NCBI GenBank assembly: GCA_028023455.1
Contig: JAQFVV010000055.1
Location: 5,178,030 to 5,242,029, forward strand
DNA from: Epiperipatus broadwayi
Lineage: Eukaryota > Onychophora > Udeonychophora > Euonychophora > Peripatidae
Reading direction: 5' to 3'
Length of the DNA stretch: 64,000 bases
This document shows positions 1 to 11,579 of the stretch, in pieces. Within the stretch, counting starts at the first letter, position 1; each line of letters begins with the position of its first letter. A model generated the notes under the pieces. The model was not told the DNA's origin. It did no database searches and was given only the letters and a program-made list of their open reading frames with translations. The position numbers and the translations under genes are program-made.

Positions 1-332
1 GCCTAATTCGATGAAAAAGTTGTATAAAACATTGGGAAAAGTAAGTGATAAGTCTCTATGACCGATTGGAAGTCCTGTTATATATAATAATAGGTTCAAG
101 TGTATTTGTCATGTTTTTTTTGAAATCTTGTCAGAGAAATTGTTCTTGATTTCAGTTAGAATACATTGAATCTTTAATCAGCTTAGACAAAATGCCAGCT
201 ACAATATAATAGGATTCGACTAACTGCAATTCTACAGAAGTTAAGCTATGTTTATGGTGTGAAGGACAAATAATTTCATTAGAATTTATTTCAGCAACTT
301 CATCTAATAAACCTAAACTTACAAAGATGTTA

Positions 333-766
333 GGTTTGTGCATAAAATCCACATCTAGTGCCTACCCATCCAATATCCGCAGACTAATTTCTGGCTTGTG
401 GCCTTCGTCAGCGAGGAGCTTTGGATCTGAGAGCACTGCGCCTAGATCCTAGGATCTAATACAACCCTCCAGCAGCCACCTATGAGAATAAAATTGAAAA
501 CAATATTTTCAATCTAAGCCCAATAGCTTATATAGTCATATGGGTCTGAACCCAGCTCAGTACCCATACATTTTGGTGTCTGGCTCTTTAACAACCATAG
601 CTGCCACTATCCTATTAGGCAGGATTGGTGATTAAACCATTAAACATCATGCAATCACTATTTCTTATGCTAGCACATAACTGTTATTAAAACAGACAAA
701 ACTCTCCATACAGTAGTGCCACTCAGTGCCAACCAGAGTAATCAATGGATGCCATAAAACTTGTGT
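333..766 (-). repeat. Repeat family A, single unit (hammerhead-bearing)
   Basis: This is one full unit of a moderately GC-richer repeat that recurs at 5.46-6.59 kb and 23.31-23.69 kb. It starts at TTTGTGCATAAAATCC and ends at AAACTTGTG. In the tandem copies those two points are contiguous, so the insertion is about one complete turn of the unit (near 430 bp). The hammerhead-like sense strand is the minus strand. No clear target-site duplication was seen. The left edge abuts unrelated AT-rich DNA. Confidence 0.8.
368..426 (-). ncRNA. Hammerhead-ribozyme-like motif, family A copy 1
   Basis: On the minus strand the order is outer stem I ATCCAA, inner stem I TCCTCG, core CTGACGA, stem II GGC-CACAA-GCC flanked by A and A, GAAAT, TA, GTC, then the returning strand TGCGGA and TTGGAT. 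All invariant core residues (CUGANGA, GAAA, a UH site) are present. Stem III is reduced to A-U and U-G pairs. One pair of inner stem I is lost (T opposite C), and the A-A juxtaposition next to the core at 10.1/11.1 is non-canonical. Fold inferred by eye. Confidence 0.5.
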
Positions 767-2057
767 AAGAGATAGTATACCAGGTTTCAAAAAATAACTT
801 TACTCCATATGTGTTTATTTTTGTGAAATGCTAAAAATGTCTTTTCATTATCTGCACAATGAACGAATGAGATCCCTTATACTAATTGCGTGATTTATCA
901 CCAAACAATTTTCTGGGGACCATCAAAAAAGAGTCTGAACAGCTATCCTTAAACGAATGAGATTTAATAGGCAGATGTTAGCCTTGCCTTGAACTGTAAT
1001 TGTTACAATAAAAAGTCTAGAGTTAAACATGATGAAAAACTTACTCAGTTTTGGCTTTAAACTTAATCTTCATCAAGATAGGACTGTGAATCACATAATT
1101 TTTATTAATATTATTTTAAAAAAAAAAAACTGTTCTGAATCAGATTAAGTGATTCCAGAAGGAAAAACGGAAAGATGGCAAAAAAAAAATGTGATAGGGC
1201 CAATCAGCAGCTGAAGTTTATTACTGTCATAAAAAAGTTTTCCAAACTCTTTAAAAATAATGTTGATAAAGAATTTGACTTCATTATCATATTATCATCT
1301 ATAAGAAAAAGCACTGTTACTGATCAATAATAATCTTTCAGAATCAGAATTTACCAATGAAAGAGATAGATTTCACACATCACTCACACCAACTATGCAT
1401 ATCACATACAATAACAGGTTAGTAAAAAAAAAAATCTGATTACCTTACAAATACTGAAATGAGTGAGAGCTGAAACAAGACAACTGTGAAAAAAGATCTA
1501 ATTTGAAGCCAATACTCGAGGGAATGGTCACAATAAAAATCCAAGGCAGTTGAGATTTATGTCTTAATATAAAAGCCCTGAATAAATAAAGCAAATTTCA
1601 TAAATTTGTAAACTTTTTAACCCACGATGAATACAGAAGTAAAAATTATCAACTAAAATAAAAACATTTCATAAACTATCATCACTTTACTGTTTTATTC
1701 CATCTGCAAATATAAGTTCTAGAACAGGAAATGGTATTTTAATTAACCTAGAATATTGGCAGGGTGTTCTCTTGCATAGTGAAATTTTTTTATCCATTTC
1801 ATTCACGCAGAACAAGATGGGATTTGGGGCAAATCATTGAATAGACAAAATTCTTTCAGGTGGCTAATTCAATACTTGTGACAATTATGGATGATTTTGA
1901 TTATAAGTGAAATAAATTTCTATGAGACTGCACTTCATTAGTTTCTTTTTGTTCCAAACAGTGAGGGATCTTTACATAATAATTAATATTCATCTTTATT
2001 GTTGATTATTTTCTCTTCACAGGTACAATTATCTCCACGGGCATTTTTTCTATTTGC
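767..2057. other. AT-rich interval, no feature recognised
   Basis: No gene, RNA or recognisable repeat was seen; only short poly-A and poly-T runs. Confidence 0.6.
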
Positions 2058-2375
2058 AATCATCATCAATTATTATCATTCCAGTGCAGGATGAAGGTCT
2101 CTCCAAGTTCAATCCATTTTCTCCGATCTCTAGCTTCTCTTCACATCATTACTGCACACTTTCTTATTTCAGCCATTCAGTTTACATGTGATCTCTTTCT
2201 GGGTCTTTTACAATCTCTTGAAATCTAGTTTAAGATTTCAATTGTCCATCTATTATCATCGCTTCTAGAAATATGTCCAGCACAATTCCACTTCATTTTT
2301 TAAATTCTTTCAGTGATATCAGTAACACCTTTGAAAAAATTAAAAGACTGAAGTGGTTGGGCTATATTTTATTAT
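2058..2375 (-). pseudogene. RTE-type LINE 3' fragment with a small inverted duplication
   Basis: The minus strand encodes the C-terminal tail of an RTE-clade reverse-transcriptase polyprotein (pieces such as GVTDI and AGHIS), interrupted by stops. It is followed by a short ATG-rich 3' tail at 2,058. Five other copies of the same 3' end lie at 7.6, 25.8, 37.8, 46.2 and 61.1 kb. At about 2,326-2,375 the same protein segment resumes on the plus strand (EKIKRLKW then GYI), so the fragment folds back on itself. This is a 5'-truncated, inactive retrotransposon end. Confidence 0.75.
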
Positions 2376-2379
2376 ATAT

Positions 2380-5300
2380 CTCGTTTTCTAATATTGAACA
2401 CTTTATAGAAGCAGACTCTTTTCTTTACTCAATCCAAGCATATTGGTTGATATTAACTTTTGTCAATTAAATTGTATAATATATAATTATCTGATACTTT
2501 TATCTTGTAAGAATCTTTATACTGAAATTAGGAAGACACAGCCTCTGTCACTTTTGGCACCCAACTACCTAGCTTTACTTGACTCCCTCACATTCTTTTA
2601 GTGGAACTTTTAGAAAAATATTTATTTCTAATACTTCTTTTTATACAATATATACACACAGCATTTTTGAAGTTCCAATAGTATTGCATTAAATTTGGAT
2701 AAAATTAGAAAAGAATGACATCAAATACATATATGCAGGATTTACAATTCCCCCAATTCAATGCATTACTTAAAATTATCACTTACGATTCTATTTGTGA
2801 AAGCAGATTATTTATTGCCAGAGTAAAAAAAAGATTTAAAGAATCCAATAACAAAAAGTATTGTCACTGCTATCAAATTTAAAGAATCCAATAACAAAAA
2901 GTCTATTGTCACTGCTATCAAATTACCCCCCCCCCAGTAAAAAAAACGCTAAAAGATTCAAATATCTTAAACTTTTCCTGTTAACCACAATCTAAAATTG
3001 TCACTTTTATTATCTACATAAAAACAACTATATGTTATATTTATATATTTTAGCAAAAACTATAAAATTACTTACAAAATTGATTTCTAATTTTTCCATG
3101 TTAAATAAGTCTGTGTATTAATTATTTCATAAAATGCAACTTTATTCTTTTTTCTTTGATAGACATTTAATTGGGTTAGAGCTCATTTATTGTTAAATAT
3201 AAATAATTATTAATACTTTTCTAGAATACTGTATTTTTTATTACAAATGCTCTACTTTTGTGAGATTTTTAGCAATAGTTTGTTCTTTTTTTTAATAGTG
3301 GCTAGATAAGAGAAATTTACATCCAAGATTTTTAGTGATAATAAAAAACTGAAAGTTTAACATAGCCTTATCAACTAATAAGGTATAATTATTGTAATGG
3401 TTAAAGTGATCGAATATCGCAAACTGCAAGAAGAAAATATATTCACAATTAGAATGAAAAATGTATTAAATTAAGTCAAGAGATCCAGTGTGTACTTTCT
3501 AAAATACTAACCACTCAGAAATAAGCAGCTAGGGCAAAAGAATGGCATCACTTTAGGAATACATTCATAAAGCATCAGAATTCATTATATGAGTGATTTT
3601 GAAAGCCAACTGTGCCAGAAAAATTTGCATTGCAAGAGGAAGTGGAATTTATCAAAACTCGGTTGACTTTCATTAGATTTAACATTACCTCTCACCTGTA
3701 TAAAACATTTAGGCATGTCATGACACGGGATAGGAAATAATCAAATTTTGAAGAGTATTTTGCAAAGATTCAATTGCCATGTTTACACTACCCGATGATA
3801 TTAAGAAAATTAACATTAATAAGAGGGTGTAGCAAGATGCTTAGATATTTATGATTGTTTTATTGGAAATATTATTTTGGGAAGGGATTGAAATGAAATG
3901 ATTACTTTGGACATCTACATTTTGCAGAAGGTGTGATTGTTTGCGAATAAGGCTTAAAACTGCAGGTCATGTTATGAAGCTGCAGGGTCAAAAGAGGAGA
4001 AAACTGATTTCATTGATTTCAGAAGTTAAAAATTGCATACATTATATTTAATTACAGGGAATTAATCTTAGATGGGGAATTCTTTTGAGTGAAATAATTT
4101 AATATTAAAAGGAAAATGCCCCTCAGCCTGAAATTCATGTGGACTGTGAATGCTTACTTATGGATATTTAATTTGGTTGCTTAATAGGTTTCTGATTTAG
4201 CAAACGGCAGAGTAAGTATGGAAAGATAATCACATTTTTACTCATCACTGTAGGAGAGGATTATAAACATCGCTATTACTAAAAAACAGATACACAATCT
4301 CATTTGTATTTTTAGCCTCATCTGCTCATAAGCTTCTGAATTTCTTCACTATCAAGATTAGATTTTCCTTCTACTTGCTATAATTATCTGATCATTAGCA
4401 AAAAAATTACCGTATCTAATTTTTAGGCTTATGTTTTTGGATTTTTTAAGCCAGTTTAAGTAAAGTTGGTGAAAAGATATTAAGATTATTTAAGGTGGTT
4501 TTTTTTTTTAGATATTTGAAACTTTTAAAAAGTTGAGTTTTTTTAATTCTTTTATTCTTTATATACATTACAAAGGTGATTTATTGACACATTGTTTTAA
4601 CTTTTTCCAAATCAATACTATTAGAACTAAATCTGTTCTATTACAGTTCTTTTTTTCCAATAATGATTTTAAGAATATGATTGTTTTGACTGTAATGAAC
4701 TTGTCCCAAATTCTGCTTTTGGTTCAGACTCTTTACTGATTTTAGCAAGCAAGTATTTTTTTATTTTTCTGCAATGAATAGCTGCTATTGTTTTGATACA
4801 TTTTTATGTCAATTTGGGATCTTCTTTTTTGTATACATGTGTTGTGTAATCAATGTATCATTTCTTCAAAATATCTTGAATGTATTTTTGAGAGAATTTC
4901 CTCAGCATGTTCATGAACAATCTTCTTCAGCACTCTCCAGATAAATCACCCTAGGGTCTGGGAGCATCATTTGATCGATAGAATGATTCACATTGAAAGT
5001 CATTGAGAGAAGTTATATGAGAGACTAATGAATATGAATTGTCATTTTGTCTTGAATTTGTAGATTAGGAATAAGCGTTTGATTTTATAAATATTTTCAA
5101 AGTGATCAAAGCTTTGGCTCATCAAATTATAGACCCAAGTTCATCAATGCTCATTTCTGTAAAACATTTTTGAGTAAATTCTAGTAAAGTTAAAAGCATG
5201 AATGGAGATTATCCAATGGATTAGCTCTTTACTCATAAAAGATTACATACTATTCAGACTCAGAATATGGTCAAACAGCTTCCCAATTATAACATAAGAG

Positions 5301-5457
5301 ATTCAATTTAGTCGGTACATTCAGTAAAACCATCTCTGATATTTTTGCTAAAAAAAAAAAACCCCAGGTATATTTGACATTCATTTTCAGAATGAATGAT
5401 TTTTTGTGCAATAGCCTGATGAAATTTAATAAGCATGATGAATTATATCTCTAATCC
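2380..5457. other. AT-rich interval without recognisable genes
   Basis: Apart from the 43-bp tandem duplication at 2,835 nothing was identified. Around 3,960-4,020 the plus strand contains a LINE-tail-like string (AGHVMKLQ), too short to call. Confidence 0.5.
2835..2922. repeat. 43/45-bp tandem duplication
   Basis: The segment beginning ATTTAAAGAATCCAATAAC occurs twice head to tail (starts 2,835 and 2,878). The second copy carries a 2-bp insertion and a poly-C run follows it. This looks like a local slippage duplication. Confidence 0.9.
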
Positions 5458-5623
5458 AATGAATGCCAATAAACATCACATGATCTCACCGTTTCTTATG
5501 CTTGCTTATAACTGTCATTAAAATAGGCAAAACTCTCCATACAGTATTGCCACTCAGTGCAAGCCAGAGTAATCAATGGATGCCAGAAGGCTTGTGCATA
5601 AAATCCCCATCTAGTGCCTACTC

Positions 5624-5683
5624 ATCCAATATCCCCCAGACAAGTTTCTGGCTTGTGGCGTTTGTCAGTGAGGAGCTTTGTAT
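5624..5683 (-). ncRNA. Hammerhead-ribozyme-like motif, family A copy 2 (mutated core)
   Basis: On the minus strand: TCCTCA, core CTGACAA (G8 changed to A, expected to inactivate), stem II GCC-ACAA-GCC region, GAAAC, TT, GTC, returning strand TGGGGG. Outer stem I ATCCAA is retained on one side and TTGTAT lies opposite it. Confidence 0.4.
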
Positions 5684-6464
5684 CTGAGAGCACTTCATCT
5701 AGGTCTTAGGATCTAATGCAACCCTCCAAGCAGTCACCTTTTATCTCTACTTAACTACAAAACTATGAGTCTTAAATTGAAAACACAATAATATTTTCAA
5801 TCCAAGCTCATTAGCTTACATAGTCATATAGCTCTGAATTCAGTTTAGTACCTATACATTTTGGTGTCTTTGGTTCTTTAATAACCATAGCCATCATAAT
5901 CCTATTAGGCAGGTGTGTTTTCAAGGCAATAAACATCACATGAATCACTATTTCTTACGCTTGCTTATAACTGTTATTAAAAAACAGGCAAAACTCTCCA
6001 TACAGTATTGCCATTCATTGCAAGCCAGAGTAATCAATGGATGCCAGAAGGCTTGTGCATAAAATCCCCAAATCCAAGGCTCCTCACTGACGAAGGTCAC
6101 AGGCACTAGATGAGGATTTTATGCAAAAGCCTTCTGGCATCCATTTATTACTCTGGCTTGCACTGAGTGGCAATACTGTATGGAGAGTTTTGCCTGTTTT
6201 AATAACAGTTATAAGCGAGCATAAGAAATGGTGATCGTGTGATGTTTACTGACTTAAAACCAATCCTACCTAATGGGATAGTGGTGGCTATGGTTATTAA
6301 AGAACCAAAGACACCAAAATATATATGTACTGAACTGAGTTCAGATTTATATGACTATGTAAGCTAATGAGCTTAGATTGAAAATATTATTTTCAATTTA
6401 AGACTCACAAGGTGGCTGTTAAAGGGTTGCATTAGATTCTAAGATCTAGGTGCAGTGCTTTCAG

Positions 6465-6523
6465 ATCCAAGACTCCTGACTGATGAAGGCCACAAGCCAG
6501 AAATTAGTCTGGGGATATTGGAT
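6465..6523 (+). ncRNA. Hammerhead-ribozyme-like motif, family A copy 3
   Basis: Plus strand: ATCCAA (6,465-6,470), GAC internal loop, TCCTGA, core CTGATGA (6,480-6,486), stem II GGC-CACAA-GCC, GAAAT (6,500), TA, GTC (6,507-6,509), then TGGGGA, TA and TTGGAT (to 6,523). Outer stem I pairs over 6 bp; inner stem I has one G-G mismatch. Predicted cleavage is after C 6,509. The A-A opposition beside the core is the main departure from consensus. Confidence 0.55.
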
Positions 6524-6589
6524 GATTAGGCACTAGATGATTTCATGCACAAGCCTTATGGTATCCATTGATTACTCTAATGAATGACT

Positions 6590-7615
6590 AATAAAAGTTA
6601 TTAATAATAAACATGACTATGGTACAGTGAGGTAAAGATATTGGGAAATACCTATGTAACATGATTCTGCTCCACGTCCAGTTAGTCATTTGCTTTTATC
6701 AATTGAAAGTACTCTGTGTTAATCTCCATTAGCTAAGTGAATTTTACTTTTTAAGTTATTTGATCACAATCAGTGATATTGTCTACAGATTCAGTTTATT
6801 AACTATTGTTAAAAATTTATTTATAGAGATCATTTATATTCCTTTGTTATGTATGGAAATTAAAATAATCGCTCAAGCATATTCTATATTTTTGTGAACT
6901 AATGAAGAAATAATGTACACATTCCCAAAAAAGATAATGGATCGCTGCTTCAGTGAGATTAAATCTAAATCCTCTGGGCTTTCTACTTTTATCACAGGCC
7001 AGAAGTTTCCTTACTCCTTTTATATAGTGTTGTAAAGAAAATTTGCTTCCTTGTATTTTTTTAAACTAAAAAGTATAAAATGTCATAATAAATGGAATCA
7101 TTAGAAAATTTTTTGTAATATTCAGTGATCGTTAGACATATTGTTTCAATTTTTTGGATGTCAAATACTGAATGCTACATAATTTGTGCTTCCTCCCACC
7201 TTACCAAACATGAATTATAGAATGCAATAGTATATAAACATTGCAATGTATGTATAACTAACAATTAATGATATTTATTCTAGCGATATTCAAAGTATCT
7301 CAATAAATACATATTCAAGTATCAATAAATTATTACCTTGAATAGTTTTAGAATATTATTAATAAAGTGACACTCATATTTAAGCAAATCTAAGCTAATA
7401 AGGGCTTGACATTAGTACAAATGAAATTTTTTTATATATTTTATGTGAAGAGTCTATAAAACTTATATATATAATAAACATATTTACAGAAACATTAGAT
7501 CATTCATGTTGTTCTAAAACAAGCATTTTTATTAAAAATAGCATTCGCAATTGGGTTTCATTATATAAACTTTCTGTGATACATAAATTTTGGAATTGCA
7601 AAACATTAAAGCACC
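6590..7615. other. AT-rich interval, no feature recognised
   Basis: Only a short family D terminus-like string (TAATGAATGACTAATAAAAG, from about 6,579) lies at the left edge. The rest is unannotatable. Confidence 0.5.
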
Positions 7616-7616
7616 C

Positions 7617-7992
7617 ATCATCATCATCATCATCAACCATTATCAATCCACTGCAGGATGAAGGTCTCCAAGTTCAATCCATCTCCGATCTTTAGCTTTT
7701 CTTCTCCACATCACCCCTGCACACTTTCTTATTTCATCCTTCCATCTCACATATGGTCTCTTTCTGGATCTTTTACAATCTCTTGGAATCCAGTTTAAGA
7801 TTTCAATTTTCCATCTATTATCATCTCTTCTAGAAATATGTCCAGCCCAACTCCATTTCAGTCTTTTAATTTTTTCAGTGAGGTCAGTAACACCTGTTTG
7901 TTCTCTTACCCATATATTGCGTTTTCGATCTTTTCTTGTTACTCCCAACATGCATTTCTCCATACTTCTTTGAATAATCTGAAGTCTCTGTA
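7617..7992 (-). pseudogene. RTE-type LINE 3' end (polyprotein C-terminus)
   Basis: A 106-codon minus-strand reading frame (7,643-7,963) matches the RT-distal tail of RTE-clade LINEs. It shows LGVTRKDRKRN, then TGVTDLTEKIKRLKW, AGHI, DNRW, and a KR-R-RP motif followed by VRW, ending shortly after. The clade call rests on remembered similarity to RTE-1-like tails. The 3' end is a run of ATG triplets (CAT repeats on the plus strand, 7,617-7,634), the kind of simple-repeat tail RTE elements carry. The fragment is 5' truncated near 7,992. It is the best preserved of six copies here, all on the minus strand. Confidence 0.85.
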
Positions 7993-8512
7993 TTGCTCTT
8001 CTATTAAGCGTCTAAGAAAAACCATCAAGAAAAAATAATTCAATGGTTTGCACACTGAGAAACTATTAAATGTAAGTCAACATAATTTTTTTTTAATTAC
8101 AATAATGTTTATAAAAGATATAAAGGAAAACACAGACAATAGATATAAGATTGGATTTAAACACAGATTTTAAACATGATAGTTACAATGATTAGATGAT
8201 TAATCAAGAAATAAAGTACAACTATTACAATTGACATCAAAGAATGACTAAATGTCAGTTGGAACCACTTTAATTGATAGTATTTTAATTAAGATTATAT
8301 ATAAAATGTAAAGGAAAACACAGGATATATATGGAACTAGACTTAAACCCACCTAGATTTGAATAAAGGATGAATCAAAAGTTACATCAATACTTCTATG
8401 TCTCTTAATTATTTCACTCTAGGGCATTCACAATTTATTTTGCAAGTCCCTTATATCACTATGATTATTCATATAATTGACTATGATATTTGCTAGTGCA
8501 GTTTCAAACTGT

Positions 8513-8684
8513 AATTCTAAACAGACGATAATCAACTGCTACACATACACTGTACTATCATATTAAACCATCGTTGTTTTTGTTCCAAGCCACATGATAG
8601 AGTTTCTTCATAGTCAACAAAAACGTTAGTTTAATATGAAAGTACAGCGCATGTGTAGCAGTTGATCACCATCTGTTTAGAATT
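8513..8684. repeat. Inverted repeat, arms about 70 bp
   Basis: 8,513-8,584 is mirrored by 8,616-8,684 (shared words AATTCTAAACAGA and CAACTGCTACACAT) with a loop of about 31 bp and several mismatches. No terminal motif or flanking duplication ties it to a named family. Confidence 0.85.
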
Positions 8685-9149
8685 ATTTATAAAGCATGTG
8701 GACATTTTTAAAAACAGCCTAATTATTAACAAAATGTCATATAGGAATCTGTCGGAGATAGATTTACTAATAGCTCTTTTGAATTCTTCAATTCTGCTAT
8801 TATAGTCGAAAGTTTGACTATTATTAACTATTTGGTTCATGGTTTGTGTTTGTCCACATCTTCATAGATCATTGACTGTTGAATTCTATTTATGAAGCTG
8901 AGGAGAACAATGATCATGGATTGTTCTGAATCTGTTGATGAGATTCCAGTTGCATCTAGGAAAATTAAATTTAGTTAGTTGGCTTTATTCTTGCATATCA
9001 AAAAAGAAATTTGTTTGGAACGTCATAAGCATTCCATTTTTTATACCCATAATTCTCGATTGTAGATTATTGATTAAACATCCAAAAAGAGAGGATGTTT
9101 TATGAAAAGTCTTAGGTTATGAAATCACATATTGACAAGTCCAATCTGT

Positions 9150-9990
9150 TTTACAGCTTTTTTTTTTTGAAGCAACACTTTTCTTCTGATAGCTGGAGAA
9201 GATGTGAAAAAACTTGAAGCCATTGCAAAGGAATAGACTTGAGTGTACCAGTAATATTTGAGAATGTGAAGTTTAATGAGGTCTTTTCCTCATAACAGGA
9301 GCACAATATTCACCAGCAGAGTTTGCCTACACTAAAAAAGTTCTTTGTAAAATTCTTTCATCCTGATCCCAAGTAGTACCAATCAACTTTCCAAGATGGT
9401 TATTCCTAGAAATTAATTTTAATCTAACCTTAAATAAATGAGGAAAATAAGTTGGATTACAATTCAAGGTTACTCAAAAATAATATGGTCTAGGATTGCA
9501 TTTCAGTCTATTATTGCAAAAGGTTATATTCAGATTAATAATGTTTTCGTGTTATTTAGATGAGGATACTATCATCATTAGACTAAGATCCTAGTCACTG
9601 AAAAGAGATTCAAAACAATATCATCATTATATATGAATTTCCTGCATTCTGTTTCTGGAAGATCACTGATGAGTGTATTACATAAAGTAGGTCGGAGAAC
9701 TGGACCCTAAGGTAGACGGTTATGTAAAATTTTATATCTACTATGATTATCATTTAGCGTCATTCGAATTTTTCTACGGCAAAGCATTTTGTCAACTTTT
9801 CCTGCATTTAAGAATTTTAGAAACTTTTAGAAAAACTGTTTTAACCCAATCTGCATTATAGATAGATGGCTCTCAGCTATTAACCAAATTCTTTTTTGGA
9901 CACATAACAGTGATATTTGGGAATGTTTTTCTTAATCATTGCTAGGTTTATCTGGTTTTAAAATTGCTATAGTTTTGCTTCAATATCAAA
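9150..9990 (-). pseudogene. Jockey-like LINE reverse transcriptase remnant
   Basis: Minus-strand frames, interrupted many times, recover the RT palm and thumb of a jockey/CR1-group LINE. In order: FLKFLN-like, RLP-G-VL-PTL, then SDLPET and KFIYNDDIVLN (catalytic YADD altered to YNDD) near 9,640. Further on come NHLGKLIGTTW, LCW-ILCS and GTLKSIPLQWLQVFSHL near 9,190-9,260. These correspond to the usual KLAGTTWG...YCAPVW...GTIKSTPLQWLPVLSNI order. Frameshifts and stops show it is dead. It is a different LINE group from the RTE copies. Confidence 0.75.
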
Positions 9991-10030
9991 TTTTTGGAAT
10001 ATTTTCCATATGGATAAATTTTATTGCATA

Positions 10031-10560
10031 TATTAATAATTTTTATTAGTCTTTCATTAGATTAAAGATTATCCACTTAATGAATATTTCTGTACTGTCA
10101 TTTCCACTACACTACTAATGAAAGAAATGAAGTGGATAAAAACCAGTTCCTGTCTTTCATGAGAATGGTTTAGTGAAAATGACACTACTGAAATATTCAT
10201 TAAGTGGATAATCTCTAAAATAATGAATGACTAATAAAAAATTATTAATATACTTCCATTAAGTGGTTTGTGTCAAAGTTGTGAGGTTAGTAAGTTTGAC
10301 ACCTATCAGTGAAACTGTTAATTTCCCATCGATATATAATGAACAATGATAAAGATATGTATAAAAGAATGTGATGTGGTCCAAGTGATCAGTGCTGGTT
10401 CAGTGTGAAATGTGCTTCTTGGGGGTCATATATCTTTTTTACATCTTTGACCATATGTTTATTATTATATCCCTCCAAGTGAATAGACCCTTCCTCATAT
10501 GAGGATAGTGTAGTGGCAATTAATCTACAGAAATATTTTTCGTTTTAAGTGGATAGTGTT
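10031..10560. repeat. Repeat family D with terminal inverted segment and hammerhead core
   Basis: The left part is an inverted repeat: 10,031-10,107 mirrored by 10,173-10,250, with outer word TATTAATAATTTTTATTAGT. The right part carries the hammerhead-like core at 10,370-10,430 and a degenerate copy of the far end. Homologous copies are at 27,725-28,195 and 41,413-41,545. The family shares its core with family C, but its flanks differ. Confidence 0.7.
10370..10430 (+). ncRNA. Degenerate hammerhead-like core (family D)
   Basis: CCAA (10,381) and TTGG (10,419) still form inner stem I, and outer strands ATGTGAT and GTCATAT still pair. The core reads GTGATCA instead of CTGATGA, and stem II (GTGCTG-GTT-CAGTGT) relies on G-U pairs. 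GAAA is intact. Probably inactive, but it shows the fold outlasting the sequence. Confidence 0.45.
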
Positions 10561-10564
10561 ATTG

Positions 10565-11180
10565 AATAGTTTTGCCAATTATGCTTTGGCTTTAAGTTCT
10601 AAGTTTTTTTTAGAAATTCTAGGAATCTACTTTTCTCTTCCTGGACCTTTACTGGGTTAAGACAATCCAAAGCAAGTTCACATATAACCAATTTTATTAG
10701 ATTGGTATTAGAGGAATATTGTAAAAGAGAAATTTGCAATTCTGCTCTTAATGACTTGTATTAAGTTTGGGTTTAAGAAATCAGGTATTAAGATTTGCAA
10801 CCTGATTAATAAAGAGTCATAATCTTATTAGAAGTATTTTTATGCTATTAAGCTTTTGTAAAAATGACTATGTCTTACAATCACATCTTGTAATGTTTTG
10901 ATTCTCCATGGTTTCTCTCCAGATATTTTTCCTAGGGTCATTCAATGATTTTATGTGTTTTCAGCAATTTTGGGGGTTTTGATAGGCAAGTACTTTTTAT
11001 AATCTAGCACTACAGGTTTTTTTTCGACCTCAAATGAATTGTTTTCGACATACAATATCTAATTATATATGTAAACAATATATTCTTTGTTATATTTTGA
11101 AAATATGCATGAATATAACACATATTATTCCATTATAATTTGAATCTTCAAAAATTATTTAAAACTAATTAATTGTATTA
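10565..11180. other. Interval without a confident gene
   Basis: No ORF of interest. The minus strand around 10,880-10,960 may be a further scrap of the jockey-like LINE, but the match is too weak to call. Confidence 0.4.
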
Positions 11181-11218
11181 TGTAATAAATTGTTTTTCTC
11201 TTCACAAGTGAAAATTGT

Positions 11219-11579
11219 AATTATAAATATGCGACTTTTTTTTTTCGCATTAAATAGTGAAGCTATAATTATATGAATAATGTATAATAGGTCTGCTTAG
11301 CGCTTTCGAGATTCAATGTTGGAATCTCATACTCATAGCTTTGTGAATGAAGACCGTTGTGATTATGCAAATGAGTTTGAATTTTTAATTAATTAGTCCA
11401 TTGTTTGGAGAGAGCAAAGCATGCTCTTCTATTAATGCACCAGTCTTCATTCACAAAGCTATGAGTATGAGATTCCAACATTGAATCTCGAAAGCGCTAA
11501 GCAGACCTATTATACATTATTCATATAATTACAGCTTCACTATTTAATGCGAAAAAAAAAAAGTCGCATATTTATAATT
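11219..11579. repeat. Family E palindrome, arms about 136 bp
   Basis: 11,219-11,354 is mirrored almost perfectly by 11,443-11,579, with an 88-bp loop. The outer word is the ATATGCGAC-poly-T region, the inner word GTGAATGAAGAC. A non-palindromic copy at about 54,330-54,690 is colinear with the left arm plus loop. This palindrome is therefore a unit joined to its own reverse complement, not a stand-alone foldback. Confidence 0.9.
11458..11502 (+). ncRNA. Family E three-way-junction motif
   Basis: GCT (11,458-60) pairs with AGC (11,500-02). ATGAGTATG is followed by stem AGATTC-CAACATT-GAATCT, then C-GAAA, and a self-complementary AGCGCT followed by A. The layout mimics a hammerhead (stem I, conserved strand, stem II, GAAA, palindromic stem III, NUH), but the strand ATGARTATG replaces CUGANGA. 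The opposite arm carries the same motif on the minus strand near 11,297-11,340. Confidence 0.45.

Larger units (their letters stand above)
5458..6585. repeat. Repeat family A, tandem then inverted array
   Basis: A complete minus-sense unit (about 5,465-5,925) is followed head to tail by a second partial unit from 5,929. The string GCCAGAAGGCTTGTGCATAA recurs at 5,582 and 6,042, giving a period near 460 bp. At about 6,070 the array switches to the plus sense: 6,113-6,247 mirrors 5,929-6,068, and 6,255-6,585 mirrors the earlier unit. The plus-sense part contains two hammerhead-core starts (6,081, truncated, and 6,474, full), one unit apart. Such a mixture of tandem and inverted copies suits insertion of multimeric or circular RNA-derived templates. 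Confidence 0.8.

Noticed and set aside
152-352. 66-codon minus-strand frame with a plausible protein-like middle (EIICPSHHKHSLTSVELQLV)
   Set aside because: No family recognised, its start lies in repeat family A, and no convincing splice site borders it.
3940-4025. Possible LINE tail on the plus strand (LKTAGHVMKLQGQKRRK)
   Set aside because: Only about 20 residues match and the flanks show no LINE sequence.
5458-6585. Classical foldback DNA transposon
   Set aside because: The ends are not fixed, units are also tandem, and no target duplication flanks the array.
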